NCBI RefSeq assembly: GCF_011440395.1 | Contig: NZ_JAAOIX010000004.1 | Span: 124,001 to 188,000, forward strand | DNA: 64,000 nt | DNA from: Pseudomaricurvus alcaniphilus | GTDB lineage: Bacteria > Pseudomonadota > Gammaproteobacteria > Pseudomonadales > Cellvibrionaceae | Direction: 5' to 3' | Part shown: positions 1 to 9,270 of the stretch, one piece after another | How the letters are laid out: each line of letters starts with the position of its first letter | Position numbering within the stretch: position 1 is the first letter of the stretch | The notes under the pieces: model-generated | The model's database searches: none | What the model was told of the DNA's origin: nothing | What the model saw: the letters and a program-made list of their open reading frames with translations, nothing else | Program-made: the position numbers and the translations under genes

Positions 1-167
1 CTGTAGCCCTTCTCCAGCAGGTCGTTGGCCATCCGTTCAAACAGAGAACTTTCACACAGGGCGTTTTCAACCAAATCACTGGCAATCGAACCGGTATCAA
101 CCAGTTTGGCTTGCAACAGCGGGCCACCGGCGTCCATATCGCCGGTAAACAGTGGGAATGCTGACAT
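1..167 (-). CDS. Unidentified protein, N-terminal fragment cut by the window edge
   Basis: Reading on the minus strand from an ATG at 167, the frame stays open to the window edge and gives 55 residues beginning MSAFPLFTGDMDAGGPLLQ. There is no signal peptide and no motif I recognise. It lies 168 bp downstream of the Nramp-fold transporter gene on the same strand, so it may be the next gene of the uronate operon. I can assign no function from this fragment. That it is a gene at all is inferred from the open frame, the position and the protein-like composition. Confidence 0.55.
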   Translation of the reverse strand, partial: MSAFPLFTGDMDAGGPLLQAKLVDTGSIASDLVENALCESSLFERMANDLLEKGY

Positions 168-335
168 GAGTTGCCCTGCAAAAAGTAGGTAAATGGTGAT
201 AAAAGCTAGCGAGCGCTAACCGGCGTTAGGGAGGGCCTCGGCGCAAAGGCGCGCGATGATAGCTTTAATCGCCGCCGATCCGCCAGCAAAATTTTTGCCC
301 AGGCTGAAATTGACGGGGGGGTGCCGCAGCTGTTG

Positions 336-1619
336 TCACAACAATTGCCAGACGCCCCTGATTCCGACCACCGAGGTAAAGATTGAGAAGCACAGAATCA
401 CGGCGAGGATGCTGTTGGCGACCCAGGTATTTTTGTATTTCCCCATCAGGTCCTTGCGGTTGCCGAGATAGAAAATACAAGCAACAGTAACCGGCAATAT
501 GACCGCATTGAAGGCCTGGGAAACAATCATCACAAACACGGGCCGGGCTTCGAAAACAGGCACAACCAGGCCGAGCAGGGAAATCAAAAATACGATGACT
601 CGATAGCGGGTCAGGGTCATGTCCCGCTGCGCGCCGGTATAATCACACAGCAGCCAGGGCAACATCAGCACGTTCGGAAATTGCGACGATACGCCTGCGG
701 CAATAAGTCCAAAGGCAAATATCGAAGCCGCCATAGGTCCGGCCAGCGGCTCCAGCAATTCGATCATTTGCGAGGCCTTTGATAAACCCACTCCCTCAGC
801 GTGCAAAGTACCCGCCGCTGCCGCCATGATTGAGGCACTGATGACAAACATCAAAACTACGGAAACAACGGCATCATTGCGCTGGGTCTTGTAATCCGCC
901 AGCGACCAGCCCGCCTCCTTGACCAGCGTGGTACGAATAATAAACAAGCCGGAAAAGACGGTAGTGCCAATCAACGAGGCAATGACCAGCAAAGGACCTT
1001 GTCCTGATCCGGGAGGGACCTCTGGAATGCCTGGAATCAAGCCCCGCATAATGTCAATTGGGGGCGGCATCAGGATAAAGAAATTGATCAGGAAGCATGC
1101 CGACATAATGGCGACAATTACCGCCAGGCTGCGTTCGAAGAACTGGGTTTTACCGTTCCAGAAGATGAAATAAACCACAGAAACAAAGAAAGCGGCGAAA
1201 TAGATCGGTGCGATGCCGCCACTAACCACCGACTTCGACCACTCGTAACAGATCTCCGCAACAATCCCCATCACCCCCATCACACTGCCACAGACACCCG
1301 TGGTCAAGGCCACCAGAAAGAAGATGCCCACCGCCGGATGGATGTGCTTGCGAAACGCTTGCAAGGCGGTTTCACCGGTGACTAACGTAAAACGCCCGTA
1401 CAGGTTGATCATAAAGAAAGTGCACAGGCAGGAGGCAACAATTGTCCACAACAGGGACATGCCATAGTCCGCCCCGGCCTTGGCCATAGCGGTGACGCTG
1501 CCGGTGCCGATATTGAAACCCAGTAAAAAAATACCCGGCAGAAATAATGCCAATCCCTTGGCGAACTTGCGTGCCAGAGAGTCGTTGATTGGGCTACCCG
1601 CCTCTGGCACTGCCGTCAT
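336..1619 (-). CDS. Nramp-fold membrane transporter without metal-binding motifs
   Basis: The 427-residue product is almost entirely hydrophobic, with about eleven membrane segments, and follows the Nramp (SLC11) pattern of an N-terminal LPGIFLLGF segment followed by AGADYGMSLLW. In metal-transporting Nramps the first segment carries DPGN and the sixth carries M-P-H. Here the aligned positions read GTGS (in FNIGTGSVTA) and F-S-G (in GTTVFSGLFII), so the metal-ligating Asp, Asn and Met are gone. The start codon overlaps the uxuA stop by four bases (ATGA), which indicates one operon and coupled translation. I infer an inner-membrane carrier for a sugar acid or a related compound rather than Mn or Fe. 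The substrate is not proven. No other uronate permease is visible nearby. Confidence 0.8.
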   Translation of the reverse strand: MTAVPEAGSPINDSLARKFAKGLALFLPGIFLLGFNIGTGSVTAMAKAGADYGMSLLWTIVASCLCTFFMINLYGRFTLVTGETALQAFRKHIHPAVGIFFLVALTTGVCGSVMGVMGIVAEICYEWSKSVVSGGIAPIYFAAFFVSVVYFIFWNGKTQFFERSLAVIVAIMSACFLINFFILMPPPIDIMRGLIPGIPEVPPGSGQGPLLVIASLIGTTVFSGLFIIRTTLVKEAGWSLADYKTQRNDAVVSVVLMFVISASIMAAAAGTLHAEGVGLSKASQMIELLEPLAGPMAASIFAFGLIAAGVSSQFPNVLMLPWLLCDYTGAQRDMTLTRYRVIVFLISLLGLVVPVFEARPVFVMIVSQAFNAVILPVTVACIFYLGNRKDLMGKYKNTWVANSILAVILCFSIFTSVVGIRGVWQLL

Positions 1620-2830
1620 GACAAGGCATCCCTTTGCTGCGCCGACAGCGCCCGGATCACACCGCGCACCTCGGCCAGCCCTTTCAGGCGTCCGATGCCG
1701 GAGTAACCCGGATTTACGGTTTTGCCGATATCATCCATCATCTGGTGGCCGTGGTCCGGGCGAATAAAGATATCCTGGGGCTCAGGTTCTTCCTGTTTGC
1801 GGCGCCTCTCCTCACTCAGTAATTCCTTGATCACCTGGACCATATCGATATCGCTGTCCAGATGACTGGCCTCGTAAAATGAACGCTGCTCAGCGGGATC
1901 CCGGCTGACTCCGCGCAGGTGGGAAAAGTGGATGCGCGGTCCAAACTGCCTGGCCATGGCCGGCAGATCGTTGTCCGGGCGGCTGCTGTAAGTGCCTACG
2001 CAAAGGGTGATACCGTTGGAGGGGCTGGGCAGGGCTGCGAACAACAGTTCCAGGTCATCCGCGGTGCAGATAATGCGCGGCAAACCGAGCATATCCCGTG
2101 GAGGATCGTCGGGGTGGATCGCCAATTTCACCCCCAGCGCCTCGGCCCGGGGCAATACCTGTGACAGGAAGGCAAACAAATTGCTGCGCAGGGTGTCGCT
2201 GGTAACATCCTTGTAATTGGCCAGCATGGCTCGAAAATCGTCAATGCCGTAGGCGTCCGTCATCTTGCCGGGCAGGCCAGCGATAATATTGCTGGTGAGC
2301 TCAGCCCGCTCACTGGCAGACATGGCCTCAAAAACCTGCTTCGCCTCAGCTATTTCCCCATCACTGTACTCCGCTGCGGCGTTTTCACGCTGCAGAATAA
2401 AGAGGTCGAAGGCGGCAAATTTTTTCTGGTCAAAGCGCAATGCGTAGGCGCCGCTCGGGAGTTTGTATTTAAGATCCGTGCGGGTCCAGTCGATCACCGG
2501 CATAAAGTTGTAACAGATGGTTTTTATCCCGCACTGGGCCAGGTTTTCCATCGACGCGATCCAGTTCGCCACATACTTCTCATGGCCGGGCCGCGCCAGT
2601 TTGATATCCTCATGCACGGGAATACTCTCCACCACCGTCCACTTCAGTGGTGCAGTGCCGGGTTCGCACTCCTCTATCAGCGCCTGGTGCTGGCGTATTG
2701 CTGCGAGCGGCCAGACCTCGCCGGTGGGAATGCTGTGCAGCGCACTGACAATATCCGTTGCGCCGGTTTGGCGAATATCGCTTATGGTTACCGGGTCATT
2801 GGGACCAAACCATCTCCAGGACTCACGCAT
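1616..2830 (-). CDS. uxuA: Mannonate dehydratase
   Basis: The product of 404 residues begins MRESWRWFGPNDPVTISDIRQTGATDIV, the characteristic start of UxuA (EC 4.2.1.8). The enzyme dehydrates D-mannonate to 2-keto-3-deoxy-D-gluconate in cytoplasmic glucuronate catabolism. The conserved HPDDPP segment and the C-terminal RPDHGHQM segment, which carry metal and substrate ligands in the family, are present. Length is normal. It lies 15 bp after uxuB and overlaps the transporter gene downstream by four bases, so the three genes form an operon. A GAGAGA stretch upstream of the ATG serves as a plausible ribosome binding site. Confidence 0.96.
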   Translation of the reverse strand: MRESWRWFGPNDPVTISDIRQTGATDIVSALHSIPTGEVWPLAAIRQHQALIEECEPGTAPLKWTVVESIPVHEDIKLARPGHEKYVANWIASMENLAQCGIKTICYNFMPVIDWTRTDLKYKLPSGAYALRFDQKKFAAFDLFILQRENAAAEYSDGEIAEAKQVFEAMSASERAELTSNIIAGLPGKMTDAYGIDDFRAMLANYKDVTSDTLRSNLFAFLSQVLPRAEALGVKLAIHPDDPPRDMLGLPRIICTADDLELLFAALPSPSNGITLCVGTYSSRPDNDLPAMARQFGPRIHFSHLRGVSRDPAEQRSFYEASHLDSDIDMVQVIKELLSEERRRKQEEPEPQDIFIRPDHGHQMMDDIGKTVNPGYSGIGRLKGLAEVRGVIRALSAQQRDALS

Positions 2831-2845
2831 AGTCGTCTCTCAAAT

Positions 2846-4297
2846 TTAGTTCGTTAAAAAACTGTCTACCGCTTGCACTACACCCACCTCCGCAATGGCC
2901 CGGTGATGCTCGCGCACCGCCGCCATAAACTCTACATCGGTGAAAAAAGTGAACTTGCCCGCGCCCGCCAGGGCAAGAAAATCCTCCACATCAGCGGTGG
3001 TCGCTGTGGACTCACAGCGGCCAAATGCATCGCGCAGCGGGTCGTTTAAGTCGTTGTTTAGCAGTGCCTGGCGAATAAAACTTGCCCAGGCCGCCAGGGC
3101 AAACGCCAGATAAGTGGCACCTTGCCCCTGGCTGAGGGCGTCGTCGATGGTCGGCAGCCAGCGCTGCTGAATTTTCTGGGAGCTGTCGGTACCGACCTGC
3201 AATACCGCATAGGGCAAATTGCCATTGCGAAAGCGTTCAAGCACCTGATCGATATAGCCCTCACCGCTGACGCCAGCGGGTACCGGGGTCACCGGCAGCA
3301 CATTGCCCTTGAGCGCCTGCTCGGTAAAACGGGCAAGGGCCGGGCGCTGCAGTGCCTCGTGGATAAAACGGTCACCGGCCAGGTAACCCAAAGCGGCGAG
3401 CATGGAGTGCCCGGCATTGAGAAAACGCAGCTTGATGCGCTCGAAGGGGGCAATATCCTCGACAAACAGCGCCCCGACCCGATCGAAGGGGGGACGCTCC
3501 CCGGCAAAACGATCCTCGATGATCCACTGGCTGAAGGGCTCTGCGGCGACCGGCGCTGCGTCGTACAGCCCCAGTCGTTCCGCCACTGTCTTCTTTAACG
3601 GTTCATCGGTGGCGGGCGTTACCCGATCGACCATCGAAGAGGAAAAAGCCACATTCGCCGCCACCCAGCTCAATGTTGCGGGGCTGTGGCGTTCAAGCAA
3701 CATCAGGACACCGCTCCGCAGATGTTCGCCGCCGGCGTGCATATTGTCACAGCAGAGGATGGTCAAGGGCGCGCCCTGGTCGGCACAGCGCTTGATCATC
3801 GCCGCGGCAAGGTACCCGTAGGTCGTTTGCGGTTGGCTGAGAGATTCGAGATCGCGGCTAATGCCCGGATGCGCGCGGTCGATCACCCCGCTGGACAGGC
3901 AGTAACCTTTCTCGGTAATTGTCGTAGTGACCAATTGGGTCTGGTTGCGGGCCACCGCCTCGATAACCGCCTGGGGATTTTCCGGCGCCACCAGCACATT
4001 TTGGATAGCGCCGATAATGCGGTAAGCCGTTGTGGCTCCCAGGGTTGCCTGGGTGTAGAAGAAATCCTGTGGGGCAAGGTTGTCGCGCATAGCGGGCGAG
4101 CGCAGCGAAACACCTGTGATACCCCAGCCAGTCTCGCCCTCATTCAGCAGTGCATCGCAGTACACCGCCTGGTGGGCGCGATGGAAATTGCCGGCACCGA
4201 AGTGAACAATGCCGCTGCTAACCGACGCCCGCGCGTATCCCGGCGTCTCGACCGCGGGCATCACTTTGGACAGGGTGGTTGTGCTGAGTCGCTCCAT
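2846..4297 (-). CDS. uxuB: D-mannonate oxidoreductase (fructuronate reductase)
   Basis: The 483-residue protein belongs to the long-chain mannitol dehydrogenase family. The N-terminal nucleotide-binding segment is IVHFGAGNFHRAHQAVY, and the catalytic region near residue 290 reads KLRFLNAGHSMLAALGYL. UxuB reduces D-fructuronate to D-mannonate with NADH, the step before UxuA, and the adjacent uxuA supports this over mannitol or altronate dehydrogenase. It is the first gene of the minus-strand operon and its promoter must lie in the 4298-4992 gap shared with the divergent receptor gene. Start at 4297 has GGGAG about 10 bases upstream. Confidence 0.93.
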   Translation of the reverse strand: MERLSTTTLSKVMPAVETPGYARASVSSGIVHFGAGNFHRAHQAVYCDALLNEGETGWGITGVSLRSPAMRDNLAPQDFFYTQATLGATTAYRIIGAIQNVLVAPENPQAVIEAVARNQTQLVTTTITEKGYCLSSGVIDRAHPGISRDLESLSQPQTTYGYLAAAMIKRCADQGAPLTILCCDNMHAGGEHLRSGVLMLLERHSPATLSWVAANVAFSSSMVDRVTPATDEPLKKTVAERLGLYDAAPVAAEPFSQWIIEDRFAGERPPFDRVGALFVEDIAPFERIKLRFLNAGHSMLAALGYLAGDRFIHEALQRPALARFTEQALKGNVLPVTPVPAGVSGEGYIDQVLERFRNGNLPYAVLQVGTDSSQKIQQRWLPTIDDALSQGQGATYLAFALAAWASFIRQALLNNDLNDPLRDAFGRCESTATTADVEDFLALAGAGKFTFFTDVEFMAAVREHHRAIAEVGVVQAVDSFLTN

Positions 4298-4390
4298 CTT
4301 CTATCAGGCTCCCAATTCTATGCCCGGGCGATACCAGGCCTGCACGGTCAGATTACAGATCAAAGTTGCGGGTCTATCCGGACGATTCTG

Positions 4391-4457
4391 GTCCTCACAA
4401 AGCAGCGTTTGATCCTTGCAAAGACAGTGTCTGGCCCTCGCAAATACAGTGTCTGCA
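4391..4457. repeat. Degenerate tandem repeat, about 21-23 bp, three units
   Basis: Three imperfect copies: GTCCTCACAAAGCAGCG, GATCCTTGCAAAGACAGTG and GCCCTCGCAAATACAGTG. They lie about 100 bp upstream of uxuB. The style matches the other short repeats in the window, but the unit sequence is different. Confidence 0.6.
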
Positions 4458-4578
4458 GGCATCCATCGACGCTTACTTTCCAGGGGTCGTAACCGGGGGT
4501 CGTAATGAAATAAATCTTTTATTAATAGCTTATGTTACCGCCGAGATAGTACTCACACACGAACTTTATGTCAACAAA

Positions 4579-4857
4579 ATTGGTAATACAATCAGAAGCC
4601 AACATGTCATGCACGCATAATACACACCTGCTGCCGCGCCGCTCTGCCCTCTGTCGCCTATTCTGGCTTTAGGCCCCGGTTTTATTAGTCGACCGGAAAG
4701 CTGGTGCTGGCCTGACACTCAGCGCTTCACGCACTGAGTTCAACACAGAAAGCCTCAACACAACTGTCACCGTTAAAGCAATGATTAGCTAATAACTTTT
4801 CACTCCATTAAAAATCTCTCTTATTACCAATAATGAACAATCTATATTACCAAATAT
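4579..4857. promoter_or_regulatory. Candidate GntR-type operator half-sites
   Basis: ATTGGTAATACAAT at 4579-4592 is an imperfect palindrome close to the TTGGTATACCAA core bound by ExuR/UxuR regulators. ATTACCAATAAT (4823-4834) and ATTACCAAATAT (4846-4857) add ACCAA half-sites upstream of the receptor. That uronate genes are controlled by such GntR regulators is established in enterobacteria. That these sites work here is my inference, since no regulator gene is in the window. Confidence 0.3.
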
Positions 4858-4992
4858 ATTGACAAAAACTCACCAAATTGATTTACTTCGGCGAGCAGTA
4901 CGGGGCACGACCTCATACAGCGAGAAAAGTGTCCAGAAAATCAAAATAAAGTGCTTTAAACACAAAGCCAAACGACCACGAGGAAGATAATA

Positions 4993-7900
4993 ATGAAATC
5001 ACGCACCAGGAGAGCCAACGGAAATTCACCGCGGCTGTCGAGCAAAAGGCTGATGATTAGCAGCTTATCACTGGCAATTTCTGCCTTATCAAGCGGCGTG
5101 CTTGCTCAAGGCGAACCGGCAATGGTAGAAGAAGTCGTTGTCACGGGTATCCGCTCTGCCCTGCAAAGCGCCCTGAATGAAAAGCAGAATGCCACCAATC
5201 TGGTGGAAGTCATTATGGCGGAGGATATCGGTAAGCTGCCTGACCAAAACCTGGCAGAAGTTCTTGAGAACGTCACCGGTGTCCAAATCACTCGTACCGC
5301 AGGTGTGGGTACCGGCGTTCAAATCCGTGGTACCAGCGCCAACCAAACCCTGATTAACGGTGTGGCCACTGTGGGTTCCGGCTCCGGCCGTACCGGCATC
5401 AGCTTTGAAGATCTCTCCGCCTCTATTATTGCCGGTGTTGAAGTAACCAAAGCACCCGATGCGAAAACCATTGAAGGTTCAGTGGGCGGCACTGTCAACC
5501 TGAGAACCATACGTCCACTTGATCTCGAAGACATGTTGGTGGCTGCGCGCATTCAGGGGGAAGACAGCAGCCTGTCAGACTCCAGCCTGCAGCCGAGATT
5601 TTCAGGAACCTTTGGCAACAACTGGAGCACCGGCATCGGTGATATCGGCTTTGTCATTAGCGGCAGTATTACCGAACAGGAATCAACCTCATTCCGTCCT
5701 CGTGTCGACCGTGACGGCGGCCTGGTTGAGAATGTTAACGCGGTTGTTATTAGAGATAACGGCACAAGCATTGAAGATCAACCAACCAGACGCCCCGCGG
5801 CGCAAGATTTCGATTTTGTTGGTATGCAATTCTTCAACCAGGAATACGAGAATTTCGAGTACGAAACCACCAACGTTTCCACTACCTTTGAGTGGGCGCC
5901 CAATGAAAACCTGAAGTTGTTTGCCGATGTCATCATAACCGAGCAGGAGCGCCGACAAGACAGCTCCAGGGTCCAGGCCTCCGGTTTGAGCAGTGTGCTT
6001 AATTACAACGTGCCTACCGATTTTGAAACAGTAAATTTTGGCTCCCTCGGCGGTGTCAACCTGGGCAGCATCCAGGTGGGAACCAAAGGCACCGTCCAGC
6101 CAAACCTGGCCGCTGATGACGACGATCCAAATTTACGCTTCTCCAGTGATACCGGTGCACGTATTACTGACAGCTCAGTCTTCCGAATCGGTGGAACCTG
6201 GCAAAACGACAAGATGTTAGTCTCTGTAGAGGGGGCGATGGCAGAAGCTGATACGGTCAGCCCTGACTTAAGCACTACCTTGAACTTCATCAACCCTAAT
6301 TGCCCCCTCGACGGGACCAGCAATGATAACTGCGTACCCTTTATCTATGATTTGACTGGTGGAGCACTGACCTTTGGTGTTGATTTTGATTCACCGTTCG
6401 CCCCTACAGTAGATGATTTGCTCGATCCTAACAATGTTGTACTGGATGCAGTTTCTGTCGGTCGGGACACCAGGGAGAATGCCAACGATGCGTTCCGTGT
6501 AGACCTTACTTACTATCTTGAGTGGGGAGCACTGACGTCAGTTGATGTGGGTTATCGCTGGAACAAAGCGAGCAATACTTTTGACAACGTCAGTTCAAAT
6601 TTTGGCGTAAGTGCAATGCAAGACAGCCCAAATGGTTCTCTGTTTGAAGAACTGCTTGTTCGCGGTCCTGACAACTTTGATGATGGCGACGGCAGAGATC
6701 TGGCGTTTCGCAACTTCCTCCTGATCGATCCGGATCGCGCCTTTAATGACCCGGATGGCACACTGGAGATACTGCAAGCTGCCGTTATAGCACACGGCGG
6801 CAGAGTCCCATTAAACAATGCCGCATCCAGTAATTCCGCCTTCTTTGATATCGAAGAGACAACCGACGCTTTCTATGCCCAGGCAAATTTTGAGTACGGT
6901 ATGTTCCGCGGCAACTTTGGTCTGCGCTATCTGGAGACGGACGTAAAATCCAAAGGCAACAGTGTCAGTGGTGGTGATGTAACCACAACCACAACCAGCG
7001 GCAATTACAGCTACCTACTCCCTCGTTTGAACCTGGTTGTCACCCCCATGGAAGACCTGGTTGTACGTGCGGGTTGGGGTGAAGATATCCGACGCCCGGA
7101 TTTTAACGATCTGTCTACCTCGGTACTGTTTGGTACCGGCCCGAACACCTCAGTGGAGATCGGTAACCCGGGGCTGGAGCCTGAAGAGGTAGAGTCATTC
7201 GACCTTTCAGTAGAATGGTATTTTGCACCTGCCGCAGTTGCGAGCATCGGTTATTTCCACAAAGAGCGCACCAACCTGTTTGTTTCTCAGCTGGAAGATG
7301 CTGCGGTCGATGGCAATGGTTTTCGTGATATCACCCCACCCTGTGAAGGCGGCGGTATCTTCAACCCACTCCCTGATCGCAACGTTTTGTCAAATGTGCC
7401 AGGCAATGGACTATGTGTCCCAATTGAGACCATAGTTAATGACACTGAAAAAACCACACAGTCAGGTTGGGAGTTATCCTTCCAGTATGACCTTGCGGAT
7501 TTTGAGGACAAACTCGGCTGGGCTTCAGGCTTTGGTATTATCGCTAACTACACCATCCAGGATTTTGAAGGTGGTGAAGCGACGAATTCCTCTGCAACCC
7601 GAGGCACCGATATCTTCAACGCGATCAATGGTGTTTACGACGATCGCAACTTTGAAACCGTTGAGGCAGTCCAGGGTCTACTGGATTTTTCTGAAACTGC
7701 TTACAACTTCACTCTGTTCTACGAGAAGCATGGTATTTCAGCCCGGGCGCGTTATACCTGGCGTGAAGCTTTCCGTACCGAAGACACAGCGGGCGGTGCT
7801 ACGCTTTCCAGTACTTACGGCTTCCCGGTTGTTACCGAAGACAGGGGTCAGCTCAATATGAGCATCAACTACGATATCAATGAGAACTTTAATATTGGTG

Positions 7901-8022
7901 TCGAAGCTGTAAACGTACTTGAAGAAGAGATAACACAATCTTGTGTTAACGAAGGTGCAATCCTGTGCTTCCAGGGTATACCCGATCGCAGAATCACCTT
8001 TGGTCTCAGCTATCGCATGTAA
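4993..8022 (+). CDS. TonB-dependent outer-membrane receptor
   Basis: The 1009-residue protein has a signal peptide (about residues 1-38, ending near GVLAQ), a TonB-box-like EEVVVTG at residues 46-52, and a plug domain containing DQNLAEVLENVTGVQITR, VQIRGTSANQTLING and EGSVGGTVNLRT. A long beta-barrel rich in aromatic-terminated strands ends in FGLSYRM. This is the Caulobacter-type TonB-dependent receptor architecture common in carbohydrate-using marine bacteria. It imports a ligand across the outer membrane using TonB/ExbBD energy. Its divergent position opposite uxuB-uxuA suggests a uronate-containing oligosaccharide, but the ligand is not shown by the sequence. The final Met instead of the usual Phe is slightly odd. 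A strong terminator follows. Confidence 0.95.
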   Translation: MKSRTRRANGNSPRLSSKRLMISSLSLAISALSSGVLAQGEPAMVEEVVVTGIRSALQSALNEKQNATNLVEVIMAEDIGKLPDQNLAEVLENVTGVQITRTAGVGTGVQIRGTSANQTLINGVATVGSGSGRTGISFEDLSASIIAGVEVTKAPDAKTIEGSVGGTVNLRTIRPLDLEDMLVAARIQGEDSSLSDSSLQPRFSGTFGNNWSTGIGDIGFVISGSITEQESTSFRPRVDRDGGLVENVNAVVIRDNGTSIEDQPTRRPAAQDFDFVGMQFFNQEYENFEYETTNVSTTFEWAPNENLKLFADVIITEQERRQDSSRVQASGLSSVLNYNVPTDFETVNFGSLGGVNLGSIQVGTKGTVQPNLAADDDDPNLRFSSDTGARITDSSVFRIGGTWQNDKMLVSVEGAMAEADTVSPDLSTTLNFINPNCPLDGTSNDNCVPFIYDLTGGALTFGVDFDSPFAPTVDDLLDPNNVVLDAVSVGRDTRENANDAFRVDLTYYLEWGALTSVDVGYRWNKASNTFDNVSSNFGVSAMQDSPNGSLFEELLVRGPDNFDDGDGRDLAFRNFLLIDPDRAFNDPDGTLEILQAAVIAHGGRVPLNNAASSNSAFFDIEETTDAFYAQANFEYGMFRGNFGLRYLETDVKSKGNSVSGGDVTTTTTSGNYSYLLPRLNLVVTPMEDLVVRAGWGEDIRRPDFNDLSTSVLFGTGPNTSVEIGNPGLEPEEVESFDLSVEWYFAPAAVASIGYFHKERTNLFVSQLEDAAVDGNGFRDITPPCEGGGIFNPLPDRNVLSNVPGNGLCVPIETIVNDTEKTTQSGWELSFQYDLADFEDKLGWASGFGIIANYTIQDFEGGEATNSSATRGTDIFNAINGVYDDRNFETVEAVQGLLDFSETAYNFTLFYEKHGISARARYTWREAFRTEDTAGGATLSSTYGFPVVTEDRGQLNMSINYDINENFNIGVEAVNVLEEEITQSCVNEGAILCFQGIPDRRITFGLSYRM

Positions 8023-8049
8023 ATTGTGCGGGTAAAATATCGAACCAAA

Positions 8050-8072
8050 GGCTGCCATCCTGGATGGCAGCC
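8050..8072 (+). other. Inverted repeat after the receptor gene
   Basis: GGCTGCCA and TGGCAGCC form an almost perfect palindrome 28 bp after the receptor stop. It has no T-run of its own and lies just before the classic terminator at 8087, so it may protect the mRNA end or assist termination. Confidence 0.6.
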
Positions 8073-8086
8073 CGGTTCACCTCCTT

Positions 8087-8115
8087 GCCCCGGCTCTTTG
8101 CCGGGGCTTTTTTTT
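8087..8115 (+). terminator. Rho-independent terminator
   Basis: GCCCCGGC, loop TCTTT, GCCGGGGC, followed by eight T. It is a textbook intrinsic terminator ending the receptor transcript, so the ManA-type gene at 8194 probably has its own promoter or relies on read-through. Confidence 0.92.
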
Positions 8116-8193
8116 ACGCCCTGGTGGATGCCTGCTCCTATTGCAGCAGCTGCATTGCCGAGCGTCTTCGACCACAGAACTGGAGCCACAAGC

Positions 8194-9270
8194 ATGAACC
8201 AGATTATCAAGCTCTCCGCCAACCGTGTCTGGCGAACCTATCAGGGCGGTAAGCAACTCGACATGATCGAAGGCAAGCAGAACCCGCAGGATTCACATTT
8301 CCCCGAAGACTGGATTGGCTCCACTGTCGAGGCCCGCAATATTGGGCGCGAACATATATCAGAAGGCCTGGCCATGGTGACAAACGAGGACGGCCAGTCG
8401 GTTCCGTTTCGCGACTTGCTGCGGCAAGAGCAACAATACTTTTTAGGGGCTGATGGCGACTCCGCCCGCTCGATGGAAGACATCCCCCTGGTCAAATACC
8501 TGGACAGCTCAACCCGTCTGCACTTCCAGGCTCACCCGACCCGTGACTTTGCCCAGAAGAGACTGGGCCTGCCCCGCGGCAAGACAGAAGCTTACGTGAT
8601 TCTTGAGACTCGCGCTGAAATAAGCGACCCCTATATCTACGCCGGATTCCAAAGATCCCCCAGCCGCGAACAGCTCAAGACCTGGATTGAAAACCAGGAT
8701 ATCGAATCCATTGAAAAGTGCTTCGACCGTATTCCGGTCAAGCCCGGGGATGTATTTTTGATCCCGGGAGGTCGTCCACACGCACTGGGTGAAGGCATAC
8801 TGATGCTGGAAATCATGGAGCCTTCCGACCTGGCGGTACGCTTTGAGTTTGAGCGCTGTGGTTACGTGATCCCCGAAGCGGCGAGATTTATGGGCAGGGA
8901 TATCGAAACGGCACTGGACGTCTTCAATTTCGACCCGATCCCCCCTGAGAAAGTCGACGCGGAATTTCGTTGCCAGCCAAAAATTCTGCTCGACGATAAT
9001 CACGGGAATTGCCTAGAAGAGTTGATCGGCGCGGACAAGACCTCCTGTTTCACCATCAAGCGAGCGTCGGTCAGTGGCTGTTTTGAACGCAAGGAAAACG
9101 CCTTTTTCTTCGGCGTCGTGACCGCTGGCTCCGGAACCTTGCGTATTGGCAATGAAGTGACACAGTTGCAACGCTGGGATCGGTTCTTCTGTCCTGCAGG
9201 AGTTGACCAGTTCCAGTACCAATCGGATGCGGGGTTGTCGGTATTGGAGTGCTACCCGGGCAACAGTTGA
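8194..9270 (+). CDS. manA: Class I mannose-6-phosphate isomerase (ManA-type cupin)
   Basis: The 358-residue protein has the metal-ligand pattern of type I phosphomannose isomerases. These are FQAHP near residue 113, the Glu in KTEAY near 130, and a His in IPGGRPHALGEGILMLE near 197. A conserved arginine follows in VRFEFERC. The family interconverts mannose-6-P and fructose-6-P in the cytoplasm. I chose the ATG at 8194 because GGAG lies 9 bp upstream and the family-like sequence starts there; an in-frame extension to 8026 would run through the terminator. The pairing with uronate genes suggests handling of mannose-containing glycans. It is shorter than the E. coli enzyme, so a different hexose substrate is possible. 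Confidence 0.85.
   Translation: MNQIIKLSANRVWRTYQGGKQLDMIEGKQNPQDSHFPEDWIGSTVEARNIGREHISEGLAMVTNEDGQSVPFRDLLRQEQQYFLGADGDSARSMEDIPLVKYLDSSTRLHFQAHPTRDFAQKRLGLPRGKTEAYVILETRAEISDPYIYAGFQRSPSREQLKTWIENQDIESIEKCFDRIPVKPGDVFLIPGGRPHALGEGILMLEIMEPSDLAVRFEFERCGYVIPEAARFMGRDIETALDVFNFDPIPPEKVDAEFRCQPKILLDDNHGNCLEELIGADKTSCFTIKRASVSGCFERKENAFFFGVVTAGSGTLRIGNEVTQLQRWDRFFCPAGVDQFQYQSDAGLSVLECYPGNS

Larger units (their letters stand above)
4298..4992. other. Divergent control region between uxuB and the receptor gene
   Basis: About 695 bp without a convincing gene. The uxuB-proximal part has a short degenerate tandem repeat (4391-4457). The rest is much more AT-rich than the flanking genes, especially 4500-4620 and 4790-4870. 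It contains three TTGGT/ACCAA half-sites. GAGGAAG lies just upstream of the receptor ATG at 4993. Both promoters should be here, but I cannot place -35/-10 boxes with confidence. Confidence 0.6.

Noticed and set aside
8026-8193. N-terminal extension of the ManA-type protein
   Set aside because: It would be translated from the terminator hairpins, and the family sequence and ribosome site begin at 8194.
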